From Apilactobacillus kunkeei DSM 12361 = ATCC 700308 (GTDB lineage Bacteria; Bacillota; Bacilli; Lactobacillales; Lactobacillaceae), in NCBI RefSeq assembly GCF_001281265.1, contig NZ_JXDB01000007.1, positions 124,001 through 188,000 on the forward strand: 64,000 nt of DNA. Direction: 5' to 3'. The translations under genes and the position numbers were made by a program. Positions 27,887 through 34,996 of the stretch are shown here, piece after piece. Numbering within the stretch: the stretch's first letter is position 1; each line of letters opens with the position of its first letter. A model generated the notes under the pieces. That model had not been told where the DNA came from and made no database searches. It saw nothing but the letters and a program-made list of their open reading frames with translations.

Positions 27887-27915
27887 AGTATACATATTTT
27901 GAATAATTTAGTCAA
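27887..27915 (-). promoter_or_regulatory. Promoter of rplU-prp-rpmA
   Basis: A strong sigma-A-like promoter on the minus strand: -35 TTGACT (27910-27915), 17-nt spacer, -10 TATACT (27887-27892). Expression starts about 110 nt before rplU. Confidence 0.85.
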
Positions 27916-27943
27916 GAAAAAAAGCATATCATAAGTGATATGC
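27916..27943 (-). terminator. Terminator of tRNA-Arg
   Basis: Perfect 10-bp stem AAGCATATCA/TGATATGCTT with a 4-nt loop and a T tract on the minus strand; it lies between the tRNA 3' end and the rplU promoter. Confidence 0.85.
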
Positions 27944-27961
27944 TTCAACAATTTATTCAAA

Positions 27962-28035
27962 TGTCGCGAGAGAGATTCGAACTCTCGACCTACGGTTTAG
28001 AAGACCGTTGCTCTATCCAGCTGAGCTATCGCGAC
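27962..28035 (-). tRNA. tRNA-Arg (anticodon TCT)
   Basis: Complete cloverleaf on the minus strand: acceptor GTCGCGA/TCGCGAC, D arm GCTC..GAGC, anticodon stem ACGGT/ACCGT with loop CTTCTAA (anticodon TCT, reads AGA/AGG), and T arm GAGAGTTCGAATCTC. The CCA end is not encoded, so it needs the CCA-adding enzyme (cca at 60855). AGA is the likely main Arg codon in this AT-rich genome. Confidence 0.97.
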
Positions 28036-28110
28036 ATCAAAACTCAACAAAAAACATTATATCGGATAATCGACATCGTGTCAATATCATTTTTAAATGA
28101 ATTAAAAATT

Positions 28111-28623
28111 TTATAATGAATTAATTTCACTAAATTGAGTTGACAATGATTTATCATCAACGCCAAGGTCTACTATACCAAATTTTAGGAATATTTTCCA
28201 GGAAAATTGGAAATCTTTTTTAGAATGATTATAAAAGCCGTTAAACATCATTCGTTTAATTGATAAATATACTTGATTGAAATCACGATCAGCATCCATG
28301 CTTGCGATTTTGTTGTAATCTTCTTCATCAATAACAATTATGTCTAACCAGTTATGAACGCTAGCAAACAACAAGTAATACTTCATTACGTCGGCAACGT
28401 CTTTAGTAATCATTTCCTTATAATTTTTAACATCAATATTTTCTTGATCTTTTTTATATACAGAGAAACGCTTTGAATCCTCTGCTAATTTAGCTAATGA
28501 TAAATCTAATTGGATAAATAGCTTTTGTTGCTTATTATTGCCGTTTAAGAGCAATTGTTGTTTTTGCCCTATGTTATTGAACTTGGCAACAGCTTGTTGA
28601 ATCATTTCGTCAAATTTTAGCAA
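28111..28623 (-). CDS. Uncharacterised helical protein (possible degenerate all-alpha dUTPase-like fold)
   Basis: 170 aa if the TTG at 28623 is used, which fits GAGGTG 6 nt upstream; an in-frame ATG at 28644 would add seven residues and leaves the site inside the gene. Not recognised with confidence. It is mostly alpha-helical, hydrophobic and without a signal peptide. The block LDLSLAKLAEDSKRF, then a helix at DVADVMKYYLLFAS, and a C-terminal region with FSWKIFLKFGIVDLGV, recall the layout of all-alpha dUTPase/NTP pyrophosphohydrolases, but the acidic metal ligands are not convincing. It lies alone between the tRNA-Arg and glnA terminators. Confidence 0.6.
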   Translation of the reverse strand: MLKFDEMIQQAVAKFNNIGQKQQLLLNGNNKQQKLFIQLDLSLAKLAEDSKRFSVYKKDQENIDVKNYKEMITKDVADVMKYYLLFASVHNWLDIIVIDEEDYNKIASMDADRDFNQVYLSIKRMMFNGFYNHSKKDFQFSWKIFLKFGIVDLGVDDKSLSTQFSEINSL

Positions 28624-28675
28624 TCTAAACACCTCACATCCCATTTTATCATTATGACAAACGTTTGAAAAATAA

Positions 28676-28707
28676 AAAAAGAGCCGGCAATAAGCCGACT
28701 CTTTTTC
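28676..28707 (-). terminator. Terminator after glnA
   Basis: Stem AAAGAGTCGGC/GCCGGCTCTTT (one wobble) with a 5-nt loop and a long T tract, directly following the glnA stop. Confidence 0.9.
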
Positions 28708-28716
28708 AAATGGTTA

Positions 28717-30060
28717 TTAGTATTTTTCCATGTATTGGTTACGTTCCCAATCAGAAACTTGAGCACGATAAGCATCGTATTCTAAATGCTTAGCAGCTAA
28801 GTAACTATTGAAAATCTTTGAACCTAAAGCATGTTTCATTGTTTCATCAACAGATAATTCTTCTAGAGCATCTAGTAAGTCATCTGGTAAGTTAACAATT
28901 TCATTTTCTTTTCTTTCTTGAGCATCCATTCTGTAGATGTTACGGTCAACACTCTTAGGAGGTACGATACCGTCCTTCAAACCATCTAGACCAGCTTCTA
29001 GAACAGAAGCAATTGCTAAGTATGGGTTTGCTGAAGCATCAGCACTTCTTAATTCAAGACGTGTAGCTTGTCCACGAGCATTTGGTACTCGGATAAGTGG
29101 AGATCTGTTTGAACCAGACCAAGCAACGTAAACTGGTGCTTCGTATCCAGGAACAAGACGTTTGTATGAGTTTACTAATGGGTTACAAATTGCAGTGAAG
29201 CTTTTAGCATGCTTGATTAAACCACCTAAGAAGTGGTAAGCAGTTTCTGACAACTTCAAGTCACCATTTTCGTCGTAGAATACATCACCACTATCATCAA
29301 ATAATGACATATTTAAATGCATTCCAGAACCATTGATACCACTTAGTGGTTTTGGCATAAATGTAGCGTATAAGCCATATTTTCTTGCGATTGTTTTAAC
29401 AACTAATTTAAATGTTTGAATATTGTCTGCAGCGTTTAGAGCATCTGCATATTCGAAATCAATTTCATGTTGACCAGGAGCAACTTCGTGGTGAGCTGCT
29501 TCAACGTCAAAGCCCATTTCTTCCAAAGTTAGAACGATTTCACGACGACAGTTACCACCTAAGTCAAGTGGTGCCATATCAAAGTAGCTACCTTCGTCAT
29601 TTAATTTAACAGTTGGTTTACCGTCTTCATCCATCTTGAATAGGAAGAATTCAGGTTCGGGTCCAATGTTAAATGACGTAAATCCAGCATCCTTCATGTC
29701 TTTTAGAACACGGATTAAGTTATTTCTTGGGTCACCTTCGAATGGTGTTCCGTCAGTTTTGTAAACTTCACAAATAACTCGAGCAATCTTACCGCGTTCT
29801 GAACTCCATGGGAAAATCATCCAAGTTGATAAATCAGGATGTAAATACATGTCACTTTCTTCGATTCTTACGAATCCTTCGATTGATGATCCATCAAACA
29901 TAATCTTGTCATTTAATAAATCATCTAATTGACTGATTGGAACTTCAACATTCTTTAAAGTTCCTAAAACATCAGTAAACATTAAACGTAAGAATTTTAC
30001 GTCCTCTTCTTTAACAATACGACGAATGTCGTCTTTTGAATAATCATGCTTTGTAGCCAT
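28717..30060 (-). CDS. glnA: Glutamine synthetase, type I
   Basis: 447 aa from the ATG at 30060, with AGGAG nine nt upstream; a GTG two codons earlier overlaps that region. It makes glutamine from glutamate and ammonia. Motifs: [17 protein letters not shown] (about 53-70, metal ligands), [33 protein letters not shown] and the Arg-rich RSPLIRVP block. No adenylylation Tyr is expected in the Firmicutes (GSI-alpha) form. It is transcribed with glnR, 36 nt upstream, and so under GlnR repression. Confidence 0.97.
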   Translation of the reverse strand: MATKHDYSKDDIRRIVKEEDVKFLRLMFTDVLGTLKNVEVPISQLDDLLNDKIMFDGSSIEGFVRIEESDMYLHPDLSTWMIFPWSSERGKIARVICEVYKTDGTPFEGDPRNNLIRVLKDMKDAGFTSFNIGPEPEFFLFKMDEDGKPTVKLNDEGSYFDMAPLDLGGNCRREIVLTLEEMGFDVEAAHHEVAPGQHEIDFEYADALNAADNIQTFKLVVKTIARKYGLYATFMPKPLSGINGSGMHLNMSLFDDSGDVFYDENGDLKLSETAYHFLGGLIKHAKSFTAICNPLVNSYKRLVPGYEAPVYVAWSGSNRSPLIRVPNARGQATRLELRSADASANPYLAIASVLEAGLDGLKDGIVPPKSVDRNIYRMDAQERKENEIVNLPDDLLDALEELSVDETMKHALGSKIFNSYLAAKHLEYDAYRAQVSDWERNQYMEKY

Positions 30061-30096
30061 ATACACCTACTCCTAACGTATTCAACATTAAATTAG

Positions 30097-30465
30097 TTAA
30101 AAAGAATTATTAGCAGCATCATGTGAATTCAATCCACCGATGTTCAAAAGTTCATCAGATAAAATTTTACGTGCTTCTTGATCAGTTAATTCCTTCGTAT
30201 CGTTATTCTTGTTATCTTCTTTACGCTTCTTGTAGATTTCTTGAATCTTGGCAATATTTAAACCTTCGTCCAAATAATCCTTAATTTCTAAAATCACATC
30301 AATATCATTCAAAGAATACATACGGCGGTTACCATCATTTCTTTCAGGTGAAACCAAACCTTGTTCTTCGTAATATCTAATTTGTCTTGCGGTCAAGCTA
30401 GTTAACTTCATAACAGTTCCGATTGGAAGTACTGAAAGCGAACGTCTTAAATCCTTTTCTTTCAT
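30097..30465 (-). CDS. glnR: MerR-family glutamine synthetase repressor GlnR
   Basis: 122 aa. The N-terminal winged helix-turn-helix (about 10-85) has SLTARQIRYYEEQGLVSPER and RMYSLNDIDVILEI, typical of GlnR/TnrA. In Firmicutes GlnR is activated by feedback-inhibited GlnA and represses glnRA. The C-terminal tail (…GGLNSHDAANNSF) is short and does not show a clear GlnR-type SRFF end. Its promoter carries a matching operator (30524-30540), so autoregulation is well supported. Confidence 0.93.
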   Translation of the reverse strand: MKEKDLRRSLSVLPIGTVMKLTSLTARQIRYYEEQGLVSPERNDGNRRMYSLNDIDVILEIKDYLDEGLNIAKIQEIYKKRKEDNKNNDTKELTDQEARKILSDELLNIGGLNSHDAANNSF

Positions 30466-30488
30466 ATCTAACTCCTTCTAACAACATT

Positions 30489-30516
30489 ATAATAACATTA
30501 TTTTTTTATATGTCAA
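30489..30516 (-). promoter_or_regulatory. glnRA promoter
   Basis: Minus strand: -35 TTGACA (30511-30516) perfect, 16-nt spacer, -10 TATTAT (30489-30494), followed by AAGGAG before glnR. The GlnR box lies 7 nt upstream of the -35. Confidence 0.75.
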
Positions 30517-30523
30517 CATTTAA

Positions 30524-30540
30524 TGTAATAACTTCTAACA
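30524..30540 (-). promoter_or_regulatory. GlnR/TnrA box
   Basis: TGTTA-N7-TTACA on the minus strand matches the TGTNA-N7-TNACA operator read by GlnR. Its position just upstream of the glnRA -35 and 3 nt from the miaA stop fits repression of glnRA when nitrogen is plentiful. Confidence 0.85.
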
Positions 30541-30542
30541 TA

Positions 30543-31472
30543 TTATGGCACTTTTTTGTCATTTAGCCAATTAAATACATCTTTTTCGATGTTTTTTACA
30601 ACTTCCATGTTAGATATTATGTCATACCAATTAACTTTCATCTTATTTCTAAACCAAGTTAACTGTCTTTTAGCATAATGTCTAGAATCCTTTTTAATTA
30701 ATTCAGAAACATCCTCTAGTTCTAAATCACCATGGAAATAGTTAATAAATTCTCGGTAACCAATCCCCTTATATGCAGGTAAGGAAATATCACCTTTTCG
30801 ATCCAACCATTTCGCTTCGTCGATTAAACCGTTATTAAACATAATATCAACACGTTTATTGATACGATCATACAATACCTTTCTATCGGTATTAAGTGCA
30901 ATAATATATGGATCAATTGATACGGAATTATTGGTTTGTTCAGAAAATTTAACACCTGTATTGTGATAAACTTCTAAAGCTCTAATTATCCTGCGTTCAT
31001 TTTCTTCACCAATTTTTTTGGCAGATACTTCATCAACGCTCTTTAATTTAAGCCATAATGCATGTTTACCATTTTCTTCAGCAAACTCATGCATTTGATT
31101 TCTATATTCTTCATTATCATAATGATCACCGCCGAGGTTTAACCCATCGACAAGTGATTGGATATAAAATCCAGTTCCTCCAACAATAATAGGAAGCTTT
31201 CCCCGTTTATCAATGTCATCTATTAATTTATTAGTCGATTCAACAAAATCAGCCGCTGAATATCTTTTGTCGACATCAATAATATCGATTAAATGATGAA
31301 CAATTCCCTCTGATTCTTCTTTTGTCACTTTGGCTGTTCCAATGTCTAAGTGTTTGTAAACCTGCATCGAATCACCAGAAATAACTTCACCATTTAATTT
31401 CTTAGCCAACTTAATTGATAAACTTGTTTTTCCGACCGCTGTTGGTCCGACAATTATTAGCACTTTTTGCAT
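30543..31472 (-). CDS. miaA: tRNA dimethylallyltransferase
   Basis: 309 aa. It puts an isopentenyl group on A37 of tRNAs reading UNN codons. The start is the ATG at 31472 with GGTGGG upstream; an open frame of 31 further codons upstream is not coding-like. Walker A GPTAVGKTSL is at about 8-17; GDSMQVYKHLDIGTAKV and IIVGGTGFYIQSLVDGL follow, and DSRHYAKRQLTWFRN is near the C-terminus. It precedes glnR by 78 nt, the miaA-glnR-glnA order of Firmicutes. Confidence 0.96.
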   Translation of the reverse strand: MQKVLIIVGPTAVGKTSLSIKLAKKLNGEVISGDSMQVYKHLDIGTAKVTKEESEGIVHHLIDIIDVDKRYSAADFVESTNKLIDDIDKRGKLPIIVGGTGFYIQSLVDGLNLGGDHYDNEEYRNQMHEFAEENGKHALWLKLKSVDEVSAKKIGEENERRIIRALEVYHNTGVKFSEQTNNSVSIDPYIIALNTDRKVLYDRINKRVDIMFNNGLIDEAKWLDRKGDISLPAYKGIGYREFINYFHGDLELEDVSELIKKDSRHYAKRQLTWFRNKMKVNWYDIISNMEVVKNIEKDVFNWLNDKKVP

Positions 31473-31607
31473 ATTATCCCACCATTTCTGCCTATATAAG
31501 TTTAGCATATAAAATATTGAATTAAAATATACTAAAGACTGGATAAATAAATAAAAAAACATCATAATGGTAACTGTAAAGCAAATTATTATATAGGAGG
31601 ACTTAAA

Positions 31608-31784
31608 ATGAAAAAATTCGCTAAAGGATTCTTTGTTGGTGCATTAGCAACTTCAAGCGCAGTTGCTGGAGCATTATTCTCTTTCAAGAAAAAAGTTGTA
31701 GACCCTGTTGAAGGTCAAGCTGATAAACTAGAAGAAAACAGAAAAAGAGTTGTTCGTAAACAACGCTCCGCTCACTTAAACTAA
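31608..31784 (+). CDS. DUF3042 family small protein
   Basis: 58 aa. Starts MKKFAKGFFVGALATSS, followed by a hydrophobic segment (about residues 7-24), then a basic C-terminal part (VVDPVEGQADKLEE..RVVRKQR). This pattern and length are those of the DUF3042 proteins found next to miaA in lactobacilli. The N-terminal segment is probably a single membrane anchor; function is unknown. The ATG at 31608 has AGGAGG seven nt upstream. It is divergent from miaA and closed by a strong hairpin at 31796. Confidence 0.88.
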   Translation: MKKFAKGFFVGALATSSAVAGALFSFKKKVVDPVEGQADKLEENRKRVVRKQRSAHLN

Positions 31785-31795
31785 TATGAAATAAT

Positions 31796-31831
31796 AAAAA
31801 AGCACTTTACTTTTTGTAAAGTGCTTTTTTA
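31796..31831. terminator. Bidirectional terminator between DUF3042 gene and rhodanese gene
   Basis: Stem AAAAAGCACTTTAC/GTAAAGTGCTTTTT with a 5-nt loop; A and T tracts on both sides allow it to stop both the plus-strand DUF3042 transcript and the minus-strand glucokinase/rhodanese operon. Confidence 0.92.
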
Positions 31832-31832
31832 T

Positions 31833-32213
31833 TTACTTCTTAGTCTTTCCATCCCAGTTTCTAAAACCTGATTTTAGGATATAAATATCTTTGTATCCAT
31901 TTTTACCAAGTAAAATAGCTGTCTTAATACTCAAAGTTTTACCTTGATCGTATAAGTACACTGGCATGTCTTTTCGAATGTTCTTATAAAACATCTTGAT
32001 TGTTGAGTAAGGAATACTTCTGGCTCCTAAAATGTGACCAGATTCAAAATCTCTGTTTTCTCTTAAGTCAACAATTTGTCCCCTGTGACTACCTTGTTTA
32101 AATTCTTCTTCATCAACAAAAGTAGCAACACGGTTTGCTCTCATTCTAGTAATGCTATTATAAATTAGGATCGCTAATAAAATAACAACAATTAAAAGCA
32201 TGGATGAAATCAT
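31833..32213 (-). CDS. yqhL: Rhodanese-like domain protein with N-terminal membrane anchor
   Basis: 126 aa. An N-terminal hydrophobic segment (about residues 3-22) is followed by a rhodanese fold (about 30-124) with LRENRDFESGHILGARSIPYS. The active-site loop, usually C-x-x-G-x-R-S/T, reads YDQGKTLS: the catalytic cysteine is replaced by Asp, so thiosulfate transfer is unlikely and a binding or regulatory role is more plausible. It ends the fthC-gluP-yqgQ-glcK operon, after glcK (20 nt). Confidence 0.85.
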   Translation of the reverse strand: MISSMLLIVVILLAILIYNSITRMRANRVATFVDEEEFKQGSHRGQIVDLRENRDFESGHILGARSIPYSTIKMFYKNIRKDMPVYLYDQGKTLSIKTAILLGKNGYKDIYILKSGFRNWDGKTKK

Positions 32214-32233
32214 GTGTTATTACACCCCTAATG

Positions 32234-33202
32234 TTATTTGTTAATGTTTCTTAAAGCTAATGAACCGGCACCAATAACCCCAGCATCATTACCTAATTGA
32301 GCTAGACGAATCTTGGTAGAATCTCTAACAGGTCTAAATGCATTTTCTTGGAAGTACTTAGTTGTTGGTTGTAATAATGTGTTTCCGGCGTTTGAAACAC
32401 CACCACCGATAACAATGTTGTCAGGGTTCAATGTATTACCAACGTTAGCTAATGCAAGACCTAAGTAGTAACATACGTAATCTACAACTTGGTTTGCAAA
32501 AATATCACCATTATCAGCTAGGAAAAAGACAACCTTTGAAGTTACTTCTTCACCAGAGTTAATCATTTCTTTTAGTCTTGATTGACCAGTGAATTCACTT
32601 GAAAGGTTCTTAGCAACCTTAACAACACCAGTAGCTGAAGCGTATTGTTCTAGACAACCGCGCTTACCACAAGTACATTCAAATCCACCTGGTTCAACAG
32701 TAATGTGACCAATTTCACCGGCACCACCATTAACACCGTGAGCTAATTCACCGTTAACGATAACACCTCCACCAACACCAGTTCCTAGTGTTACGAATAC
32801 AACGTCTGAGTCCTTGCTTCCAGCACCCTTCCAGTATTCACCTAGTGAAGCAACGTTAGCATCATTATCTAAAGCGAATGGTAGTCCTAACGCTTTTTCG
32901 ATTTGATCCTTAATATGTTGGGTAGTCTTCCAGTTTAGGTTGTAAGCCCCAATTACAGTACCTTCCTTACGGTTTACTGAACCTGGAGTTCCCATTCCAA
33001 TTCCAATAAAGTCGTCAATTTTATGATCAGAGTCCTCCATCTTCTTTGTGATAGAGTTAATGATATTTGGAACAATATTTTCTCCGTTAGCGCTTACATC
33101 GGTGGTAATAGCCCACTTATCTAAGATTTCACCGCTATCAGTTAGGAATGCCAACTTAGTTGTTGTACCTCCTAAATCGATTCCAATTAACTTACGTACC
33201 AT
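32234..33202 (-). CDS. glcK: ROK family glucokinase
   Basis: 322 aa. It phosphorylates glucose released inside the cell. The ATP-binding start is GIDLGGTTTKLAF (about 8-20); the sugar-binding GVNGGAGEIGHITVEPGG has the metal/zinc-linked His, and the cysteine cluster C-T-C-G-K-R-G-C is at about 175-182, the ROK signature. It follows yqgQ by 24 nt. A normal-length glucokinase of the Bacillus GlcK type. Confidence 0.96.
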   Translation of the reverse strand: MVRKLIGIDLGGTTTKLAFLTDSGEILDKWAITTDVSANGENIVPNIINSITKKMEDSDHKIDDFIGIGMGTPGSVNRKEGTVIGAYNLNWKTTQHIKDQIEKALGLPFALDNDANVASLGEYWKGAGSKDSDVVFVTLGTGVGGGVIVNGELAHGVNGGAGEIGHITVEPGGFECTCGKRGCLEQYASATGVVKVAKNLSSEFTGQSRLKEMINSGEEVTSKVVFFLADNGDIFANQVVDYVCYYLGLALANVGNTLNPDNIVIGGGVSNAGNTLLQPTTKYFQENAFRPVRDSTKIRLAQLGNDAGVIGAGSLALRNINK

Positions 33203-33226
33203 TTTAGTTTCCTCCTAAAAATTGTA

Positions 33227-33424
33227 TTATTTCTTTTCTTCGATTCCATGTTCATGTTTTAATACAAGCTTTGCCTGTATGAACTCTTCTTTAGTTACAA
33301 GTCCGGCATCATGTAGATGATCAAGCTCTAATGCCATAACCTCTATATCCCACAATCTCTTGCCAACGTAAACATAGATTCCAAATTTTTTTAAAAGTTG
33401 TTGAACATCGTACAACGTCTTCAT
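33227..33424 (-). CDS. yqgQ: YqgQ family protein (DUF910)
   Basis: 65 aa from the ATG at 33424, with AGGA nine nt upstream; the longer frame begins in unlikely sequence. Small helical protein with the YqgQ motif TLYDVQQLLKKFGIYVYVGKR near the start, here given by its core LLKKFGI, and LELDHLHDAGL. The function is unknown. In Bacillus it precedes glcK in the same order, so it may be linked to glucokinase expression. Confidence 0.92.
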   Translation of the reverse strand: MKTLYDVQQLLKKFGIYVYVGKRLWDIEVMALELDHLHDAGLVTKEEFIQAKLVLKHEHGIEEKK

Positions 33425-33454
33425 TTTCCCACATCCTAACGAAAAATGCACTAA

Positions 33455-34165
33455 TTAATTTGCAAAATAACCAGTTTTTAAGCAAAAATATGCAAATACT
33501 AGCAACACAATTAATGCCAATATTTTCTTTACCATTGGAATTTTAAACTCTGATGGTAGCCCTACTACGTAAGGTAATAAGAACCCGGCAATTAAACCAC
33601 CAATATGACCTATTATATCAATATCTGGTGACATTAAGTCGAATCCAATGTTTAAGACGATTAGTAATAGAAAACTTTGTGACATTCTTCTGACATACAT
33701 ATTATCATGAAATGTTTCACCTAACATCAAAAATACACCGAACAATCCGAAGATGGCGGTACTTGCTCCAGCACTTGCTCCATTTGAGAATGCAAATCCA
33801 GCGATGTTACCAAATATTCCTGACAACATGAAAATCAAAAGAAATCTAATGTGTCCAAAAATCTTTTCAAGCTGAATCCCTACATAGTACAAACTAATTC
33901 CGTTCATTAAAATATGTAGAAATGATAGATGAATGAATATTGGTGTGATGAATCTCCACCATTGACCAAATTGGACTAGTGGACGATACATAGCACCATA
34001 ATTAATAATTGCATCCGTTGAATTAGTAACGATACCAAATACATATACAAATATAATTATTGCAAGAATTCCTTCAGTCATAAAAGGAACATCATCTATT
34101 TTTCGGTATAAACGATTATTTGAAATTTGAGTGAATAATTGTTTCAACTTGTTGATCAAACTCAT
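33455..34165 (-). CDS. gluP: Rhomboid family intramembrane serine protease (GluP-like)
   Basis: 236 aa, six or seven membrane segments. Rhomboids cut substrates within the membrane. The catalytic motif is GASTAIFGLFG (about residues 108-118), where Ser is preceded by G-A, with the His of the dyad in DIIGHIGGLIAGF near the end. The cytosolic N-terminus overlaps the 3' end of the 5-FCL gene by 50 nt; an internal Met at codon 29 would avoid the overlap but has no better site. Unlike Bacillus GluP, no TPR C-terminal part is present. Confidence 0.93.
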   Translation of the reverse strand: MSLINKLKQLFTQISNNRLYRKIDDVPFMTEGILAIIIFVYVFGIVTNSTDAIINYGAMYRPLVQFGQWWRFITPIFIHLSFLHILMNGISLYYVGIQLEKIFGHIRFLLIFMLSGIFGNIAGFAFSNGASAGASTAIFGLFGVFLMLGETFHDNMYVRRMSQSFLLLIVLNIGFDLMSPDIDIIGHIGGLIAGFLLPYVVGLPSEFKIPMVKKILALIVLLVFAYFCLKTGYFAN

Positions 34166-34658
34166 CTACTTTCCATATTGATTTCTCATACATTCTAATT
34201 CTATCAGCAAGTGCAATAGTATTTCCAGGATAATCAACTAAAACTCGGTCATAGTATCCTCCACCATAGCCAAGTCGATTATTATTAGACATATCAAAAG
34301 CCATCCCCGGAACAATCAACAAATCAATATCATTAATGTTGATGCCTTGACCATCAACTGGTTCAGGAATCCCCATCTTATTAACGAATAACCTGGTTTC
34401 ATGATTATACTCAATGAAATCCATATCACTCTTATTAATCACCTTGGGAACGTATACTCTCTTGTTATCACTTAGTGCCTTTTCAATGATTGGATTGGTA
34501 TCAATCTCGATATCAGTACTAAGGGTTACTCCAATTGAAGTTGCCGCAATCCACTCATCAGTTTCAAACAACTGATTATATAAATATTGTACATCTTCTC
34601 TATTATCTAAATTTTTAAGTTTATTTAAAATTTCACTTCGAGCTGCTGATTTATCCAT
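34116..34658 (-). CDS. fthC: 5-formyltetrahydrofolate cyclo-ligase
   Basis: 180 aa. It converts 5-formyl-THF to methenyl-THF, returning the dead-end folate to the one-carbon cycle served by folD. Motifs: the N-terminal KSAARSEILNKLKNL (here with DKSAAR start), LIVPGMAFDMSNNNRLGYGGGYYDR (shown by its core RLGYGGGYYDR), and a Thr/His-containing C-terminus. It overlaps gluP by 50 nt. The order fthC-gluP-yqgQ-glcK is that of Bacillus. Confidence 0.95.
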   Translation of the reverse strand: MDKSAARSEILNKLKNLDNREDVQYLYNQLFETDEWIAATSIGVTLSTDIEIDTNPIIEKALSDNKRVYVPKVINKSDMDFIEYNHETRLFVNKMGIPEPVDGQGININDIDLLIVPGMAFDMSNNNRLGYGGGYYDRVLVDYPGNTIALADRIRMYEKSIWKVDEFDQQVETIIHSNFK

Positions 34659-34676
34659 CTATTCACTTCCCAGAAT

Positions 34677-34713
34677 ATAAAAAAAGGATTTGGGCCTTTA
34701 AACCCGAATCCTT
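34677..34713 (-). terminator. Terminator after rpmG
   Basis: Stem AAGGATTCGGG/CCCAAATCCTT (one mismatch) with T tracts on the minus strand. The stem begins within the rpmG stop codon region and closes before the fthC start. Confidence 0.87.
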
Positions 34714-34861
34714 ATTTTGTTTCACGATGTAATGTAACTTTTCTTTCACGTGGACAGTATTTCTTTAATTCCAAACGATCAGGGTTGTTACGACGACTCT
34801 TAGTTGATAAGTAATTACGTTCGTGACATTCTGTACATTCTAAAGTAATGTGTACTCTCAT
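34712..34861 (-). CDS. rpmG: 50S ribosomal protein L33
   Basis: 49 aa. Short basic protein with the L33 start [17 protein letters not shown] and the [16 protein letters not shown] block. Cysteines are a CxxC pair and a single third Cys, as in the RpmGA type of Bacillus, which has no fourth cysteine. The ribosome-binding site is TTGGAGGTG. Located between the class B PBP gene and fthC, the Bacillus order. Confidence 0.96.
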   Translation of the reverse strand: MRVHITLECTECHERNYLSTKSRRNNPDRLELKKYCPRERKVTLHRETK

Positions 34862-34970
34862 CTTAGTTACACCTCCAAGTTAGTTGTATTTTTAATTTTT
34901 ATATAAACAACTTTCAACTCTTAATATATTATCATTTTTTCTTCGATTTGACCAGAGTTTATATAAATAT

Positions 34971-34992
34971 TGTTAAGGAAAATTACTTAACA
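34971..34992 (-). repeat. Inverted repeat downstream of the PBP gene
   Basis: A 7-bp perfect repeat TGTTAAG/CTTAACA with an 8-nt loop just beyond the PBP stop. The T tract is poor, so it may be a weak terminator. Confidence 0.4.
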
Positions 34993-34996
34993 GCAA

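Noticed and set aside
31473-31565. N-terminal extension of miaA (31 codons)
   Set aside because: Sequence is AT-rich and unlike MiaA; the Walker-A-proximal Met at 31472 fits the family length.
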